Of a DNA stretch of 64,000 bases, positions 47,063 to 56,756 are shown in pieces; within the stretch, counting starts at the first letter, position 1; each line of letters opens with the position of its first letter. The notes below the pieces were generated by a model. The model saw nothing but the letters and a program-made list of their open reading frames with translations. It was not told the origin of the DNA and did no database searches. Location: assembly GCF_000376985.1 (NCBI RefSeq), contig NZ_AQYA01000037.1, forward strand, positions 248,001-312,000, in the 5' to 3' direction. Made by a program: the position numbers and the translations under genes. Source of the DNA: Streptococcus henryi DSM 19005. GTDB lineage: Bacteria > Bacillota > Bacilli > Lactobacillales > Streptococcaceae.

Positions 47063-48169
47063 TTGAAAGCTTATATTTTGGTATCAATTTTTGTTGTTTT
47101 ATTGAGTTTGGTTAACGAATTTTATTTTTTTAAATTGAAAAAAGAATACAATATCTTTGTATTCATTATTATGTTTTTATCAATCTTAGGACTTGCACTT
47201 GTTGCTGGTGTAAGGGATACTACGGTAGGAGCAGATATCAATGTTTATGTAATGCGTTTATTTAATCTTTCTAAAAATTTTGGATATAATCTTTTAGGAT
47301 TTCTTAGAAATTCAGGCAGTGATTTTTTATTTGCTACTGTAGTTTATATAGGAAGTTTATTTAATGATATTCATGCAGTATTATTCCTAATAGAGTTGTG
47401 TGTTTGTACCCCGATTTTTTTCTTTGCATATTTACAGAGAAAAAATATATCTTATACAGCAACAATTTTTGTCTTTTTAATGACGATGTATGTTTCTTCC
47501 TTGAATAATATGAGACAAAGCATTGCAATTTCATTATGTGTCCTTTCATATCACTTTATCTTAGAAAAAAAAGATAAGGTTTCTTTACTTTTGATATTCT
47601 CTTCGTTTTTTTTTCATAAAACAGGGCTTGTTTTTCTTGGCGTATATCTAATTGATAAATTTTTAAAGCTAGATAAAAACAGCTTTTCATTAAAGCTAAT
47701 TACTTTAATTGTAACACTTCTATTATTTTTACCTCTTGTGGATAACTTGATTTCTCTATCGGGTTACTCATATTATATTGAAGCTGGATTTAATTATAGA
47801 GATTTCTCTATTAATTCAATCGCTAAAAAGTTTTTATTTGTTACTATGTGGGGGATTACTTTCTTTTTAAAAGATGAAATAGATAGAAATAAAAGTGCAT
47901 CAGGATTAATTTATTCAATACTTGCATTATATTGTACATTCTTATCTTTCTCTCTTCCAGGAATGGGGCGTTTAGGATATTATTTTACAGATTTGCAAAA
48001 TTTTTTAATTGTTGGTCACTTTTATAAAGTATTTAAACAAAAACGATTTATGAGTTTACTAACTTTTGCTCTTTTTGCAATATTGTGGTGGGATATGACT
48101 ACAGTTGAAAATGATAGTGCTAAAGTTTATCCTTATAAATCCGAAATTGTTAGATTTTTAAATGAATGA
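47063..48169 (+). CDS. EpsG-type oligosaccharide repeat-unit polymerase (Wzy)
   Basis: This 368-residue protein has about ten to eleven membrane segments. GVRDTTVGADINVY near residue 50 matches the first outer loop of EpsG-family polymerases, and NNMRQSIAISLCVLSYHF near 150 is the conserved helix start. It is the only multi-spanning candidate polymerase in the operon and would join repeat units outside the membrane. The start is TTG 47063 with a G-rich RBS (AAAGGGGG). Confidence 0.85.
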   Translation: MKAYILVSIFVVLLSLVNEFYFFKLKKEYNIFVFIIMFLSILGLALVAGVRDTTVGADINVYVMRLFNLSKNFGYNLLGFLRNSGSDFLFATVVYIGSLFNDIHAVLFLIELCVCTPIFFFAYLQRKNISYTATIFVFLMTMYVSSLNNMRQSIAISLCVLSYHFILEKKDKVSLLLIFSSFFFHKTGLVFLGVYLIDKFLKLDKNSFSLKLITLIVTLLLFLPLVDNLISLSGYSYYIEAGFNYRDFSINSIAKKFLFVTMWGITFFLKDEIDRNKSASGLIYSILALYCTFLSFSLPGMGRLGYYFTDLQNFLIVGHFYKVFKQKRFMSLLTFALFAILWWDMTTVENDSAKVYPYKSEIVRFLNE

Positions 48170-49280
48170 GAGAATCGATTTGAAAGTTTTACAAATTATT
48201 GGTGTTTTAAACCGTGGTGGTGCTGAAACTTTACTCGTTAATATTTTAGAGAATATTGATAAAAATAATTATGATTTTGATTTCTTAGTTTTTGAAGAAA
48301 AACATTTTGATTACGAAGACAAAATCAAGGAATTAGGTGGTAGAGTTATTAGGTTGCAAGGTCCAACTGAAGTAGGTATGTTTAAATTTATAAAAAATTT
48401 AAGAAAATTATGCATGGAAGAAAAGTACGATGTTGTTCATGCCCATACTTTATTTAATTGTGGACCATCTGTTTTTGCAGCATGGCTTGGAAAAGTTCCT
48501 ACAAGAATTTCTCATAGTCATAACACAAAAATATTAGATAAAAATATTTCAATTTTTAAGAGAATCTATTTTCTTATTGCTAAAGTTTTATTAAATCTAT
48601 TTTCAACAGAAAAGATTGCTTGTGGTGTTGAAGCGGGTAAGTTCTTATTTTTCACTAAAGACTTTTTAGTAATAAATAATGGTATTGATGTGAACAAATT
48701 CAGATTTGATATTTCTACTAAAAATTCTTTGAAAAATAGATTCAGCATTGAGAAAGATGCCCTAATACTTGGGAATATTGGACGGTTAAATTATCAAAAA
48801 AATCAACATTTTATATTTGAAATATTTGATAGCTTAATAAAGGTAAAAGATAATGTTTATTTATTTATTCTAGGTGATGGAGACTTGAAGTTAGAATTTC
48901 AAACTCTTATTAAAGAAAGAGGGATAGAAGAAAGAGTCTTTATGCTGGGAAATGTTGATAACGCTAATGAATTCTATAGCCTTTTTGATTTATTTTTGTT
49001 TCCATCTTTTTTTGAGGGACTTCCTTTAACTCTTGTTGAAGCTCAGTCAAATGGTTTGCCTATTATTTGTAGTAATAGAGTTAGTGATGAAGTTGACTTA
49101 ACTAATGAAATTGATTTTTTACCTCTTGAAAATGGTGCGGATTATTGGGCAGACTATATCAGTAATTACTCCAAAAAACGTTATGATAAAACTGAAGTAA
49201 TAATCGATAAAGGTTATGATATCAAAACTACAGTAAATAATATTACTGAAATATATACTAGAAGAGAAAAGAGATGCTAA
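48162..49280 (+). CDS. Glycosyltransferase family 4 protein (3)
   Basis: This 372-residue GT-B enzyme has QIIGVLNRGGAETLL at the N-terminus, AWLGKVPTRISHSHNT near residue 110, GNIGRLNYQKNQHFIF near 203 and PSFFEGLPLTLVEAQSNGLP near 285. It resembles the first GT4 protein of the operon (43517) in domain order and motifs, suggesting an old duplication. It overlaps the polymerase gene by 8 bases. Sugar specificity is unknown. Confidence 0.87.
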   Translation: MNERIDLKVLQIIGVLNRGGAETLLVNILENIDKNNYDFDFLVFEEKHFDYEDKIKELGGRVIRLQGPTEVGMFKFIKNLRKLCMEEKYDVVHAHTLFNCGPSVFAAWLGKVPTRISHSHNTKILDKNISIFKRIYFLIAKVLLNLFSTEKIACGVEAGKFLFFTKDFLVINNGIDVNKFRFDISTKNSLKNRFSIEKDALILGNIGRLNYQKNQHFIFEIFDSLIKVKDNVYLFILGDGDLKLEFQTLIKERGIEERVFMLGNVDNANEFYSLFDLFLFPSFFEGLPLTLVEAQSNGLPIICSNRVSDEVDLTNEIDFLPLENGADYWADYISNYSKKRYDKTEVIIDKGYDIKTTVNNITEIYTRREKRC

Positions 49281-49281
49281 A

Positions 49282-50259
49282 ATGAAAAAAATTGTAATGT
49301 TTGACACTTCATACGGTACACAAAATGTAGGTGACTTTATTATTAATGAAGCAATTAATAAACAATTAGATGAATTATTGAGTAAAAATTTTACTGCAAG
49401 GTATTCAACTCATACCCCAATTCAAAAGTTTTTCCAAAATTTTAGAAGAAACTTTATTTCATCATTTTGCCAAAGTGCTGATTTGAAGTTTCTGTGTGGT
49501 ACAAATATTTTTACTTATAACTTATTACATCTTAATCCGAATTTCAATATAAATCCGTTTGATATTAAAAACTATAAAAATGTTATTTCTGTAGGGTGTG
49601 GAATGACTCCAGCTGGTGGAAAAATTAATTCCTATACAAAATTTATTTATAAAAGAATTTTATCTAAAGATTACATTCATTCGACTAGGGATGAGAAAAC
49701 AAAAGATTTACTCACAAGTTTAGGTGTAAAGGCTATTAACACCGGTTGTCCAACGATGTGGTCACTAACTCCAGAACATTGTAAGAAAATTCCAACAAAA
49801 AAATCAAATAAAGTGATTTTTACACTAACAGATTATAAAGCTGATAAGGAATCAGATCAAAAATTAATAGATATTCTAAATTTAAATTATGAAAAAGTTT
49901 ATTTTTGGGTTCAAGGGAGTGATGATTTAGAATACTTTAAGTCATTCAAAAATACTGAGTCAATTGAAATTGTTAGTCCCAATCTAGAATCATACAGAGA
50001 GGCACTGACTAGTGGGGATATTGATTACGTAGGAACTAGGTTACACGCTGGAATTTTTGCAATGCAACATCTAGTCAGATCTATTATTATTATCGTTGAT
50101 AACAGAGCTAGAGATATTAAAGAGAATTATAATATCCCAACTATCGAGAGGGAAGAAATTGGCGAATACCTTGAAATGATGATCAATAGTGACTTTATAA
50201 CAGATGTGAAAATTAATCAAGAGAATATTGACTTGTGGAAGAAACAATTTTTAGAATAG
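49282..50259 (+). CDS. Polysaccharide pyruvyl transferase family protein (2)
   Basis: This 325-residue protein begins MKKIVMFDTSYGTQNVGDFI (the family's N-terminal G-x-x-N-x-GD pattern), with SVGCGMTPAGGK near residue 107, HSTRDEKTKDLL near 133, and YVGTRLHAGIFAMQH near 250. Like the protein at 44632 it should act on the repeat unit with phosphoenolpyruvate, though some family members do other transfers. It is shorter and not closely similar to the first copy. It begins 2 bases after the previous stop. Confidence 0.84.
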   Translation: MKKIVMFDTSYGTQNVGDFIINEAINKQLDELLSKNFTARYSTHTPIQKFFQNFRRNFISSFCQSADLKFLCGTNIFTYNLLHLNPNFNINPFDIKNYKNVISVGCGMTPAGGKINSYTKFIYKRILSKDYIHSTRDEKTKDLLTSLGVKAINTGCPTMWSLTPEHCKKIPTKKSNKVIFTLTDYKADKESDQKLIDILNLNYEKVYFWVQGSDDLEYFKSFKNTESIEIVSPNLESYREALTSGDIDYVGTRLHAGIFAMQHLVRSIIIIVDNRARDIKENYNIPTIEREEIGEYLEMMINSDFITDVKINQENIDLWKKQFLE

Positions 50260-50265
50260 AAGAGT

Positions 50266-51696
50266 ATGAGTAGAGAAAAAAAGTTAATAAAAAATACTGC
50301 AGTAGTTGCTATGGGTCAAGTTGGAACAAAATTTATTAGTTTTTTCCTGTTGCCATTATATACAGCACTGTTATCTACAGAAGAGTATGGAACTGTCGAT
50401 TTGTTGAACACGTATGTTTCCTTACTGTTACCTTTGATTTTTTTACAGCTTGACCAGGCTGTTTTTAGATTTTTGATTGACAATCGAAAAAAGAATAAAG
50501 AGCGCAACAAGCTTATTTCAACAGTGTTAATTACTGTCACAGTTCAAGCTGTGGTATATCTTCTTTTTTTTGGAATCATAGGAAGATTTATCGATAATCA
50601 GTACAAATATTTTTTAGCAACTAATGTAGTTGCAGCAATGTTCTCAAGTGTCTTATTACAAGTTTCTCGCGGATTAGGTGATAATTTCACATATTCGCTT
50701 GGGAGCCTTGTATCTGGAGCAGGAACAATTATTTTAAATGTTATTTTCTTAGCCATTTTTAGATGGGGAGCATACGGTATGCTCACTGCAAGCTTATTAT
50801 CAAATACCTTTTGCTCAGTTTTTGTTTTTTCAAGATTAAAACTTTTTCAAATGGTTTCTGTATCAAACTGGAAAAAACAAACACTGAAAGATCTTTGGAA
50901 ATACTCAATTCCTTTGGTCCCCAATGCATTGTCATGGTGGATAATTAGTGCTTCGGATAGAACCATTGTGACTCATTTTTTAGGCGTCGCAGCAAATGGT
51001 ATTTACTCAGCATCAAATAAATTTTCAGCAATTGTCATCACTGTATTTTCAATTTTTAATTTGACTTGGACAGAATCTGCATCAATGTATATAAGCGATA
51101 AGGATTCATCGGAATACTTTACGAACATCATTAATGTGACAATCAAATTGTTTACCTCAATTAGTTTGTTGGTTATTTCTGTAATGCCGTTTGTTTTTGG
51201 ATACTTAATTACTGGCGAATCATTTGCAACTGCATATTATCAAATTCCAATTTTGATGATGGCAACATTATTTAATATTATCGTATCATTATTTGGTTCA
51301 ATCTATGTTGCTCTAAAAAAATCGAACGAAATAGCAAAAACATCCATATATTCTGCAGTCATTAATATTGCTATAAATATATTATTAATTAATTATATAG
51401 GATTATTTGCAGCTTCAATATCTACGTTTATTTCTTATTTTGTGATGTCAATCTATAGGTATTTTGATATCCAAAAATATGTGAAAATTAGAATTGATTA
51501 TAAATATATTCTTTCAATTTTACCTATTGTTTTTACAAGCGTATTAACTTATTACTTTGGAAGTTTTTACATAAAAGCTATAGTATTGTTATCAGTTATA
51601 ATCGTATCTTACATTTTTAATAAAAATTTGATTTCACAACTCATCAACCTTATATTAAATAAGAAGAAAAAAAAGAAATATTTAGGGTTTAAATAA
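50266..51696 (+). CDS. Polysaccharide repeat-unit flippase (Wzx, MOP superfamily)
   Basis: This 476-residue membrane protein has 12-14 predicted helices, with AMGQVGTKFISFFLLPLYTA near residue 12 (first-helix signature of polysaccharide_synt proteins) and a Lys-rich cytoplasmic tail (NKKKKKKYLGFK). It would flip lipid-linked repeat units to the outer face for the polymerase at 47063. It is the last gene of the polysaccharide operon proper. ATG after AGAAG. Confidence 0.9.
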   Translation: MSREKKLIKNTAVVAMGQVGTKFISFFLLPLYTALLSTEEYGTVDLLNTYVSLLLPLIFLQLDQAVFRFLIDNRKKNKERNKLISTVLITVTVQAVVYLLFFGIIGRFIDNQYKYFLATNVVAAMFSSVLLQVSRGLGDNFTYSLGSLVSGAGTIILNVIFLAIFRWGAYGMLTASLLSNTFCSVFVFSRLKLFQMVSVSNWKKQTLKDLWKYSIPLVPNALSWWIISASDRTIVTHFLGVAANGIYSASNKFSAIVITVFSIFNLTWTESASMYISDKDSSEYFTNIINVTIKLFTSISLLVISVMPFVFGYLITGESFATAYYQIPILMMATLFNIIVSLFGSIYVALKKSNEIAKTSIYSAVINIAINILLINYIGLFAASISTFISYFVMSIYRYFDIQKYVKIRIDYKYILSILPIVFTSVLTYYFGSFYIKAIVLLSVIIVSYIFNKNLISQLINLILNKKKKKKYLGFK

Positions 51697-51727
51697 TTTG
51701 GCTTATATCAATACATAGTGAGTTGAA

Positions 51728-51768
51728 TTATATTGACTCCATATCAATTTTAATGAGAGCCAATATAA
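51728..51768 (+). terminator. Weak terminator-like hairpin after the polysaccharide operon
   Basis: TTATATTGACTC (51728-51739) pairs with GAGAGCCAATATAA (51755-51768), imperfectly. The following sequence is AT-rich but has no true T-tract. Confidence 0.45.
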
Positions 51769-51869
51769 TTAAATTACATCTAGAGGGGGTCAGAATGATC
51801 CTTTCTTTTGTTATGTCCAAAGCGAGGTAAGTGAATTTTTAAATTTTTAAGATTGAATTTTTTTGAATT

Positions 51870-51897
51870 TTTACAAGTTTTTTGATAAAATTATATT
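51870..51897 (+). promoter_or_regulatory. Promoter of galU
   Basis: TTTACA (51870-51875), a 16-base spacer and TATATT (51892-51897). The transcript would start near 51904. Confidence 0.6.
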
Positions 51898-51931
51898 TAT
51901 ATTAAATTTTAGAGAAATTGGAGTTTTTGAT

Positions 51932-52837
51932 TTGAAAAGAGTTAGGAAAGCTATTATCCCAGCAGCGGGACTGGGGACTCGTTTTTTGCCTGCTACTAAG
52001 GCTTTGGCAAAGGAAATGTTGCCCATTGTTGATAAGCCTACAATTCAATTTATTGTAGAAGAGGCTTTGAAATCTGGTATCGAAGATATTTTGGTTGTTA
52101 CAGGAAAATCAAAACGTTCTATTGAAGACCATTTTGACTCAAACTTTGAGTTGGAACATAATTTGAAAGAAAAAGGTAAGAATGATCTTCTTAGGTTAGT
52201 TGATGAAACAACTGGTATTCGTTTGCACTTTATCCGTCAAAGTCATCCACGTGGGCTTGGTGATGCTGTATTGCAGGCAAAGGCTTTTGTAGGGAATGAG
52301 CCTTTCGTCGTTATGCTTGGTGATGACCTTATGGATATTACCGATAGTAAAGCTCTGCCATTGACCAAACAACTCATGAATGACTATGAGAAGACTCACG
52401 CATCAACTATTGCTGTTATGCCTGTACCTCATGAGGAAGTTTCTGCCTACGGTGTTATTGCACCTCAAGGTGCTGGTGTTAATGGATTGTACAGTGTTGA
52501 TACTTTTGTTGAGAAACCTGCTCCTGAAGATGCACCGAGTAATTTAGCTATTATTGGTCGCTATCTTTTGACTCCAGAGATTTTTGATATTCTGGAAAAC
52601 CTGGAACCAGGTGCTGGTAATGAAATTCAGTTGACAGATGCCATTGATAAACTAAATAAGACACAGCGTGTTTTTGCTAGAGAATTCAAAGGTAACCGCT
52701 ACGATGTTGGTGATAAGTTCGGTTTCATGAAGACTTCAATTGACTATGCTCTTCAACACCCACAAGTAAAAGATGATTTGAAAGATTACATTATTGCTTT
52801 AGGGCAAGAACTTGAAAAGAAATCATCTAAAAAGTAA
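51932..52837 (+). CDS. galU: UTP-glucose-1-phosphate uridylyltransferase
   Basis: This 301-residue enzyme makes UDP-glucose for exopolysaccharide and glycolipids. The N-terminal [21 protein letters not shown] is split here as [14 protein letters not shown] (nucleotide binding). MLGDDLMD near residue 130 binds metal, and [19 protein letters not shown] near 205 is conserved. I start at TTG 51932 with TTGGAG upstream; the longer frame from 51863 would begin before the promoter. Codon use is core-like, unlike the wzx gene before it, marking the edge of the variable cluster. Confidence 0.95.
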   Translation: MKRVRKAIIPAAGLGTRFLPATKALAKEMLPIVDKPTIQFIVEEALKSGIEDILVVTGKSKRSIEDHFDSNFELEHNLKEKGKNDLLRLVDETTGIRLHFIRQSHPRGLGDAVLQAKAFVGNEPFVVMLGDDLMDITDSKALPLTKQLMNDYEKTHASTIAVMPVPHEEVSAYGVIAPQGAGVNGLYSVDTFVEKPAPEDAPSNLAIIGRYLLTPEIFDILENLEPGAGNEIQLTDAIDKLNKTQRVFAREFKGNRYDVGDKFGFMKTSIDYALQHPQVKDDLKDYIIALGQELEKKSSKK

Positions 52838-52855
52838 ACTGATGAATTACTAAAT

Positions 52856-52912
52856 AACCCCACCTACTTTTGTTCTAATTGTGAGCAGAAGCAGATGGGG
52901 TGTTTTTATTAT
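52856..52912. terminator. Terminator between galU and the DedA-family gene
   Basis: ACCCCACCT pairs with AGATGGGGT around an inner hairpin with a CTTTTGTTCT/AGCAGAAG arm, followed by TTTTTATT. The two genes converge here. Confidence 0.75.
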
Positions 52913-53526
52913 TTCAAGACAAATTGGTTCAGTAATTGGAGGCCTTGGTAGGTGATGAGGGTATAGAGGTAGAGTGTTGCTGGTTTTGTTATGATTGTGA
53001 TGATAATGAATTTCTTGAGTGACATTTTGCTTAGTCCAGCTACCATACAGAGGAAATCATCTGGGAAGCATGGAAGTATAAATGCTGCAGCTAGGAAGCG
53101 TTCAAAGAATTTTCCTTTATCTAATTTTGTCATGTATTTGTCATAGGTTTGGTCTGAGACAAAGGCTTTAACAAATCCTTGACCGAAGCGTCTTGCGAGT
53201 AGAAAGGCAAGGACCGATCCAAGGAAGATACTTGTAAAATTGTAGACGAATCCCCAGAATGGACCAAAGAGAGCATGACCAACAACACAGGTTAAACCAC
53301 CTGGAATAACGGGATAGATAACTTGTATGATTTGTACAAGCATGAAGATTAGAGGTCCAAATATCCCTAATCCTTGTAGGTAGCGGTGGAAGCTTCCGCC
53401 TACTGAAAAAATGTTAGGGTTACTTTTGATATAATATACACTGATAATCGTGATGATGATTCCGACAACTGTTATCAATTGTATCCATTGTCTATGACTC
53501 CACTGAAAAGAGATTTTTTTAATCAT
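52909..53526 (-). CDS. TVP38/TMEM64 (DedA-like, VTT domain) membrane protein
   Basis: This 205-residue protein has about five hydrophobic segments and the VTT/SNARE-associated domain pattern: VIPGGLTCVVGHALFGPFWGF (glycine-rich re-entrant stretch) and FLARRFGQGFV, then RFLAAAFILPCFPDDFLCMVAG. Proteins of this superfamily include lipid scramblases or flippases; the substrate here is unknown. I start at ATG 53526 (minus strand), since GGAGG lies 8 bases upstream; a second ATG at 53541 precedes the RBS. Confidence 0.88.
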   Translation of the reverse strand: MIKKISFQWSHRQWIQLITVVGIIITIISVYYIKSNPNIFSVGGSFHRYLQGLGIFGPLIFMLVQIIQVIYPVIPGGLTCVVGHALFGPFWGFVYNFTSIFLGSVLAFLLARRFGQGFVKAFVSDQTYDKYMTKLDKGKFFERFLAAAFILPCFPDDFLCMVAGLSKMSLKKFIIITIITKPATLYLYTLITYQGLQLLNQFVLK

Positions 53527-53700
53527 TGAGAAGTCCTCCATAGAAAGTCTGTCTTTTAGTTTTGTATGATAATTGTATCATTGAAATAATACACAAACAT
53601 CAGTCTGAAGTCTGATTTTATTGAAACTAGCTTTTTGGCTCTGCTATTTTCCAAAATAAAAGAAATGGTAAGGACAAAATGAACGAAGTTAAGAAAATCC

Positions 53701-53729
53701 TTGTCAAATGTTAGCTTTTTTGATACTAT
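53701..53729 (+). promoter_or_regulatory. Promoter of the pyrR operon
   Basis: TTGTCA (53701-53706), a 17-base spacer and TACTAT (53724-53729) with an extended TG. Confidence 0.78.
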
Positions 53730-53754
53730 AGGAAATGTAAATATATCCTTTAAT

Positions 53755-53860
53755 ACTGTCCCGTGAGGCAGGCAAGGAGAGAACAAGAAAAAAGTGTGCA
53801 GGTAGCCATAGCTGTACCCCTATTTTGTGGAATCTCCTTGTTATCAGGGAGATTTTTTTC
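53755..53860 (+). promoter_or_regulatory. PyrR-binding loop and attenuator of the pyrR leader
   Basis: GTCCCGTGAGGCAG (near 53758-53771) has the UCCNGNGAGG core of PyrR-binding anti-antiterminators. About 60 bases on, AATCTCCTTG (53831-53840) and CAGGGAGATT (53845-53854) form an intrinsic terminator with seven T residues. With UMP bound, PyrR should favour termination. Confidence 0.85.
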
Positions 53861-53963
53861 TATATTTCTGAGTGCTTGCTCTTTTACTGGATGTAGTAGA
53901 GGTTGGGGTATTAATGCAGTTTGAACCTATGTGAGAACTACAAAAAATTTTGGAGGTCTTTTG

Positions 53964-54485
53964 ATGAAAACAAAAGAAATTGTTGATGATGTGACCATGA
54001 AACGTGCCATCACGCGCATTACTTATGAGATTATCGAACGTAATAAGAATTTGGACAATATTGTCCTTGCTGGTATCAAGACGCGTGGTGTCTTCATTGC
54101 CCGTCGTATCCAAGAGCGTTTGAAACAGCTTGAAGGTTTGGACATTCCAATTGGTGAGCTTGATATCAAACCTTTCCGTGATGACATGAAGGTTGAAGAA
54201 GATACGACAGAAATGTCAGTTGACATCACTGGAAAAGACGTTATTTTGGTCGACGATGTTCTTTATACTGGTCGTACAATCCGCGCAGCTATTGACAACT
54301 TGGTAAGTCTTGGACGTCCTGCACGTGTGAGCCTAGCTGTTCTTGTTGACCGCGGACATCGCGAGCTTCCTATCAGAGCAGATTATGTTGGTAAAAATAT
54401 TCCAACCAGCGCTGTCGAAGAAATCTTGGTTGAAGTTGCTGAATACGATGGACAAGATCGTATCAGTATTGTTGACCCAAGTTAA
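53964..54485 (+). CDS. pyrR: Pyrimidine operon regulator / uracil phosphoribosyltransferase PyrR
   Basis: This 173-residue RNA-binding regulator has a phosphoribosyltransferase fold. [20 protein letters not shown] (the PRPP loop, near residue 95) is reported here by its core DDVLYTGRT. It binds pyr leader RNA when UMP is high; four matching loops occur in this window. I start at ATG 53964 (TGGAGG upstream), the usual [10 protein letters not shown]-terminus, not at the frame from 53931. Confidence 0.97.
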   Translation: MKTKEIVDDVTMKRAITRITYEIIERNKNLDNIVLAGIKTRGVFIARRIQERLKQLEGLDIPIGELDIKPFRDDMKVEEDTTEMSVDITGKDVILVDDVLYTGRTIRAAIDNLVSLGRPARVSLAVLVDRGHRELPIRADYVGKNIPTSAVEEILVEVAEYDGQDRISIVDPS

Positions 54486-55774
54486 TGAAAAATAAAGGAG
54501 AAGCGCTGAAAGTGGAATCTGTAAAATACGACGTGCATGACATGCCAAAACCAGGTCTCTTGCTTGGTTTATCTTTCCAACATTTGTTCGCTATGTTTGG
54601 AGCGACAGTCTTAGTTCCAATTCTTGTTGGGATTGATCCAGCAATCGCCCTTTTCTCAAGTGGTTTGGGGACTTTGGCTCACCTCTCAGTAACCAAGTAT
54701 AAGATCCCAGCTTATATGGGTTCAAGTTTTGCTTATATTGCAACCATGCAGACGCTCATGAAGACAGATGGTATTGGAGCGGTAGCACAGGGAGCAATCG
54801 CAGGTGGTTTGGTTTATCTGATTGTCGCTTTGATTGTTCGTAAGGTTGGTAATGCATGGATTGATAAAGTCTTACCACCGATTGTGGTTGGACCAATTAT
54901 CATGGTAATTGGGCTTAGCTTAGCTGGCACAGCTGTAAGTGACGCTATGACACTCAATGGGGAATATAGCTTTAATAGTCTCTTGATTAGTATGGTAACC
55001 CTCTTTGCAGTAATCATCTTTAACATTTATGGTAAGAAAATTATTGCAGTTATCCCAATCCTACTTGGTTTGATTGTTGGTTATGTCTTTGCTTTGGTTC
55101 TAGGAATGGTTACTGGGCAAGAATTGATTGACTTTGCGACAATTGCAAGTGCTAAATGGTTTGATGTGCCAGATTTTAGCATCATGTTTGCAGATTACAG
55201 TTTCAAACTTTACCCATCAGCTATTTTGACTATGGCTCCAATTGCCTTTGTAACGATGACAGAGCACTTCGGGCATGTTATGGTTCTTAATAGCTTGACT
55301 GGCCGAGATTTCTTTAAAGACCCAGGGCTAGATCGTACTCTCATGGGTGACGGTCTCTCACAAATTATCGCAGGTTTCTTTGGTGCTCCTCCAGTAACTT
55401 CATATGGCGAAAACATTGGGGTTATGGCACTGAACAAAATCTACTCAGTCTATGTGATTGCAGGTGCTGCGGTTATCGCAGTTGTCATGAGTTTCATCGG
55501 TAAAGTATCAGCAATTCTCATGTCTATCCCTGCAGCAGTACTTGGCGGTGTATCGATTGCCCTCTTTGGGGTTATCGCATCTAGCGGTCTTAAAATTCTG
55601 ATTGAGAACAAGGTTGACTTTGACAATAAGAAAAATCTTCTTATTGCTAGTGTGATTCTAGTTTCAGGTATCGGAGGGCTGACTCTCCAGATAGCTGGAC
55701 TTCAAATCACAGGCGTAGCCTTCTCAACACTCTTAGGGATTATCTTATATCAAATTCTTCCAGAAAAGGATTAA
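54485..55774 (+). CDS. pyrP: Uracil permease (NCS2/UraA family)
   Basis: This 429-residue membrane carrier takes up uracil. It has 12-14 helices. The segment GLSFQHLFAMFGATVLVPIL near residue 28 is the NCS2 signature region, and MTEHFGHVMVLNS near 257 plus SYGENIGVMALNK near 305 carry the substrate-binding Glu residues of UraA. ATG 54485 overlaps the pyrR stop (TAATG); GTG 54512 behind AAAGGAG is an alternative start. The gene lies in the PyrR-controlled operon. Confidence 0.94.
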   Translation: MKNKGEALKVESVKYDVHDMPKPGLLLGLSFQHLFAMFGATVLVPILVGIDPAIALFSSGLGTLAHLSVTKYKIPAYMGSSFAYIATMQTLMKTDGIGAVAQGAIAGGLVYLIVALIVRKVGNAWIDKVLPPIVVGPIIMVIGLSLAGTAVSDAMTLNGEYSFNSLLISMVTLFAVIIFNIYGKKIIAVIPILLGLIVGYVFALVLGMVTGQELIDFATIASAKWFDVPDFSIMFADYSFKLYPSAILTMAPIAFVTMTEHFGHVMVLNSLTGRDFFKDPGLDRTLMGDGLSQIIAGFFGAPPVTSYGENIGVMALNKIYSVYVIAGAAVIAVVMSFIGKVSAILMSIPAAVLGGVSIALFGVIASSGLKILIENKVDFDNKKNLLIASVILVSGIGGLTLQIAGLQITGVAFSTLLGIILYQILPEKD

Positions 55775-55777
55775 ACT

Positions 55778-56704
55778 ATGGCAATTACAGATGGTGTTGT
55801 GTCACTCAAACATTTGGTGACAATGGAAACTTTATCGAATGAAGAAGTATTAGGCTTGATTGAGCGCGGTATTGCTTTTAAAAATGGCAAAGCTGACTTC
55901 GCTCTAGATAGACAGTACTTTGCAGCTAATCTCTTCTTCGAATCTTCAACACGGACCCATAAGTCTTTTGAAGTGGCTGAGAAAAAACTAGGTTTGGATG
56001 TTATTGAATTTGATGCCAAAACTAGCTCAGTAAATAAAGGAGAAACGCTTTATGATACGATTTTAACCATGTCAGCTTTAGGTGTTGATATTTGTGTCGT
56101 ACGCCATTCTGAAGTTGATTATTATAAGGAATTGATTGATAGTAGAACCATCCAAACAGCCATTGTCAACGGTGGTGATGGTTCAGGTCAGCATCCAAGC
56201 CAGTGTCTGCTTGACTTGATGACAATATATGAAGAGTTTGGTAAATTTGAGGACTTGAAGATTGCCATCGCTGGTGACATTACTCATTCACGAGTAGCCA
56301 AATCAAATATGCAGATTCTTAAACGTTTGGGAGCTGAAATTTTCTTCGCTGGACCAGCTGAATGGTACTCTGAAGAATTTGATGTTTATGGTAAGCATGT
56401 TTCCATAGATGAGATTATTGATCAGGTCGATGTCCTCATGCTTCTACGTGTTCAGCATGAAAGGCACGATGGAGATGGCGGTTTTTCTAAAGAAACCTAC
56501 CACAATCTGCACGGTTTGACAGTAGATAGGTATGATAAGCTTAAAAGCTCTGCTATTGTCATGCACCCCGCACCGGTTAACCGTGATGTGGAAATCGCTG
56601 ACCGCCTGGTTGAGGCGCCTCAGTCGCGGATTGTTGCGCAGATGCAAAATGGTGTTTTTGTACGAATGGCTATTCTTGAAGCTATCTTGAATGGCAAAGC
56701 TTAG
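55778..56704 (+). CDS. pyrB: Aspartate carbamoyltransferase catalytic chain
   Basis: This 308-residue enzyme catalyses the first committed step of UMP synthesis. [12 protein letters not shown] (about residues 50-61) holds the carbamoyl-phosphate site, [14 protein letters not shown] (near 132) the HPxQ motif, and LLRVQHER near 222 the aspartate site; [12 protein letters not shown] is conserved near the end. ATG 3 bases after pyrP. No regulatory chain (PyrI) is present, as usual in Firmicutes. Confidence 0.97.
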   Translation: MAITDGVVSLKHLVTMETLSNEEVLGLIERGIAFKNGKADFALDRQYFAANLFFESSTRTHKSFEVAEKKLGLDVIEFDAKTSSVNKGETLYDTILTMSALGVDICVVRHSEVDYYKELIDSRTIQTAIVNGGDGSGQHPSQCLLDLMTIYEEFGKFEDLKIAIAGDITHSRVAKSNMQILKRLGAEIFFAGPAEWYSEEFDVYGKHVSIDEIIDQVDVLMLLRVQHERHDGDGGFSKETYHNLHGLTVDRYDKLKSSAIVMHPAPVNRDVEIADRLVEAPQSRIVAQMQNGVFVRMAILEAILNGKA

Positions 56705-56724
56705 ATGAAGATATAACGTTAAGA

Positions 56725-56740
56725 GGTTCCTGAGAGAACC
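56725..56740 (+). promoter_or_regulatory. PyrR-type binding hairpin directly upstream of the carA RBS
   Basis: GGTTC (56725-56729), loop CTGAGA, GAACC (56736-56740). The loop has the PyrR CNGAGAG core. The ribosome site GAAAGG (56744-56749) begins 4 bases later, and no terminator follows, so translational control is plausible. Confidence 0.75.
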
Positions 56741-56756
56741 CACGAAAGGTAAACTA

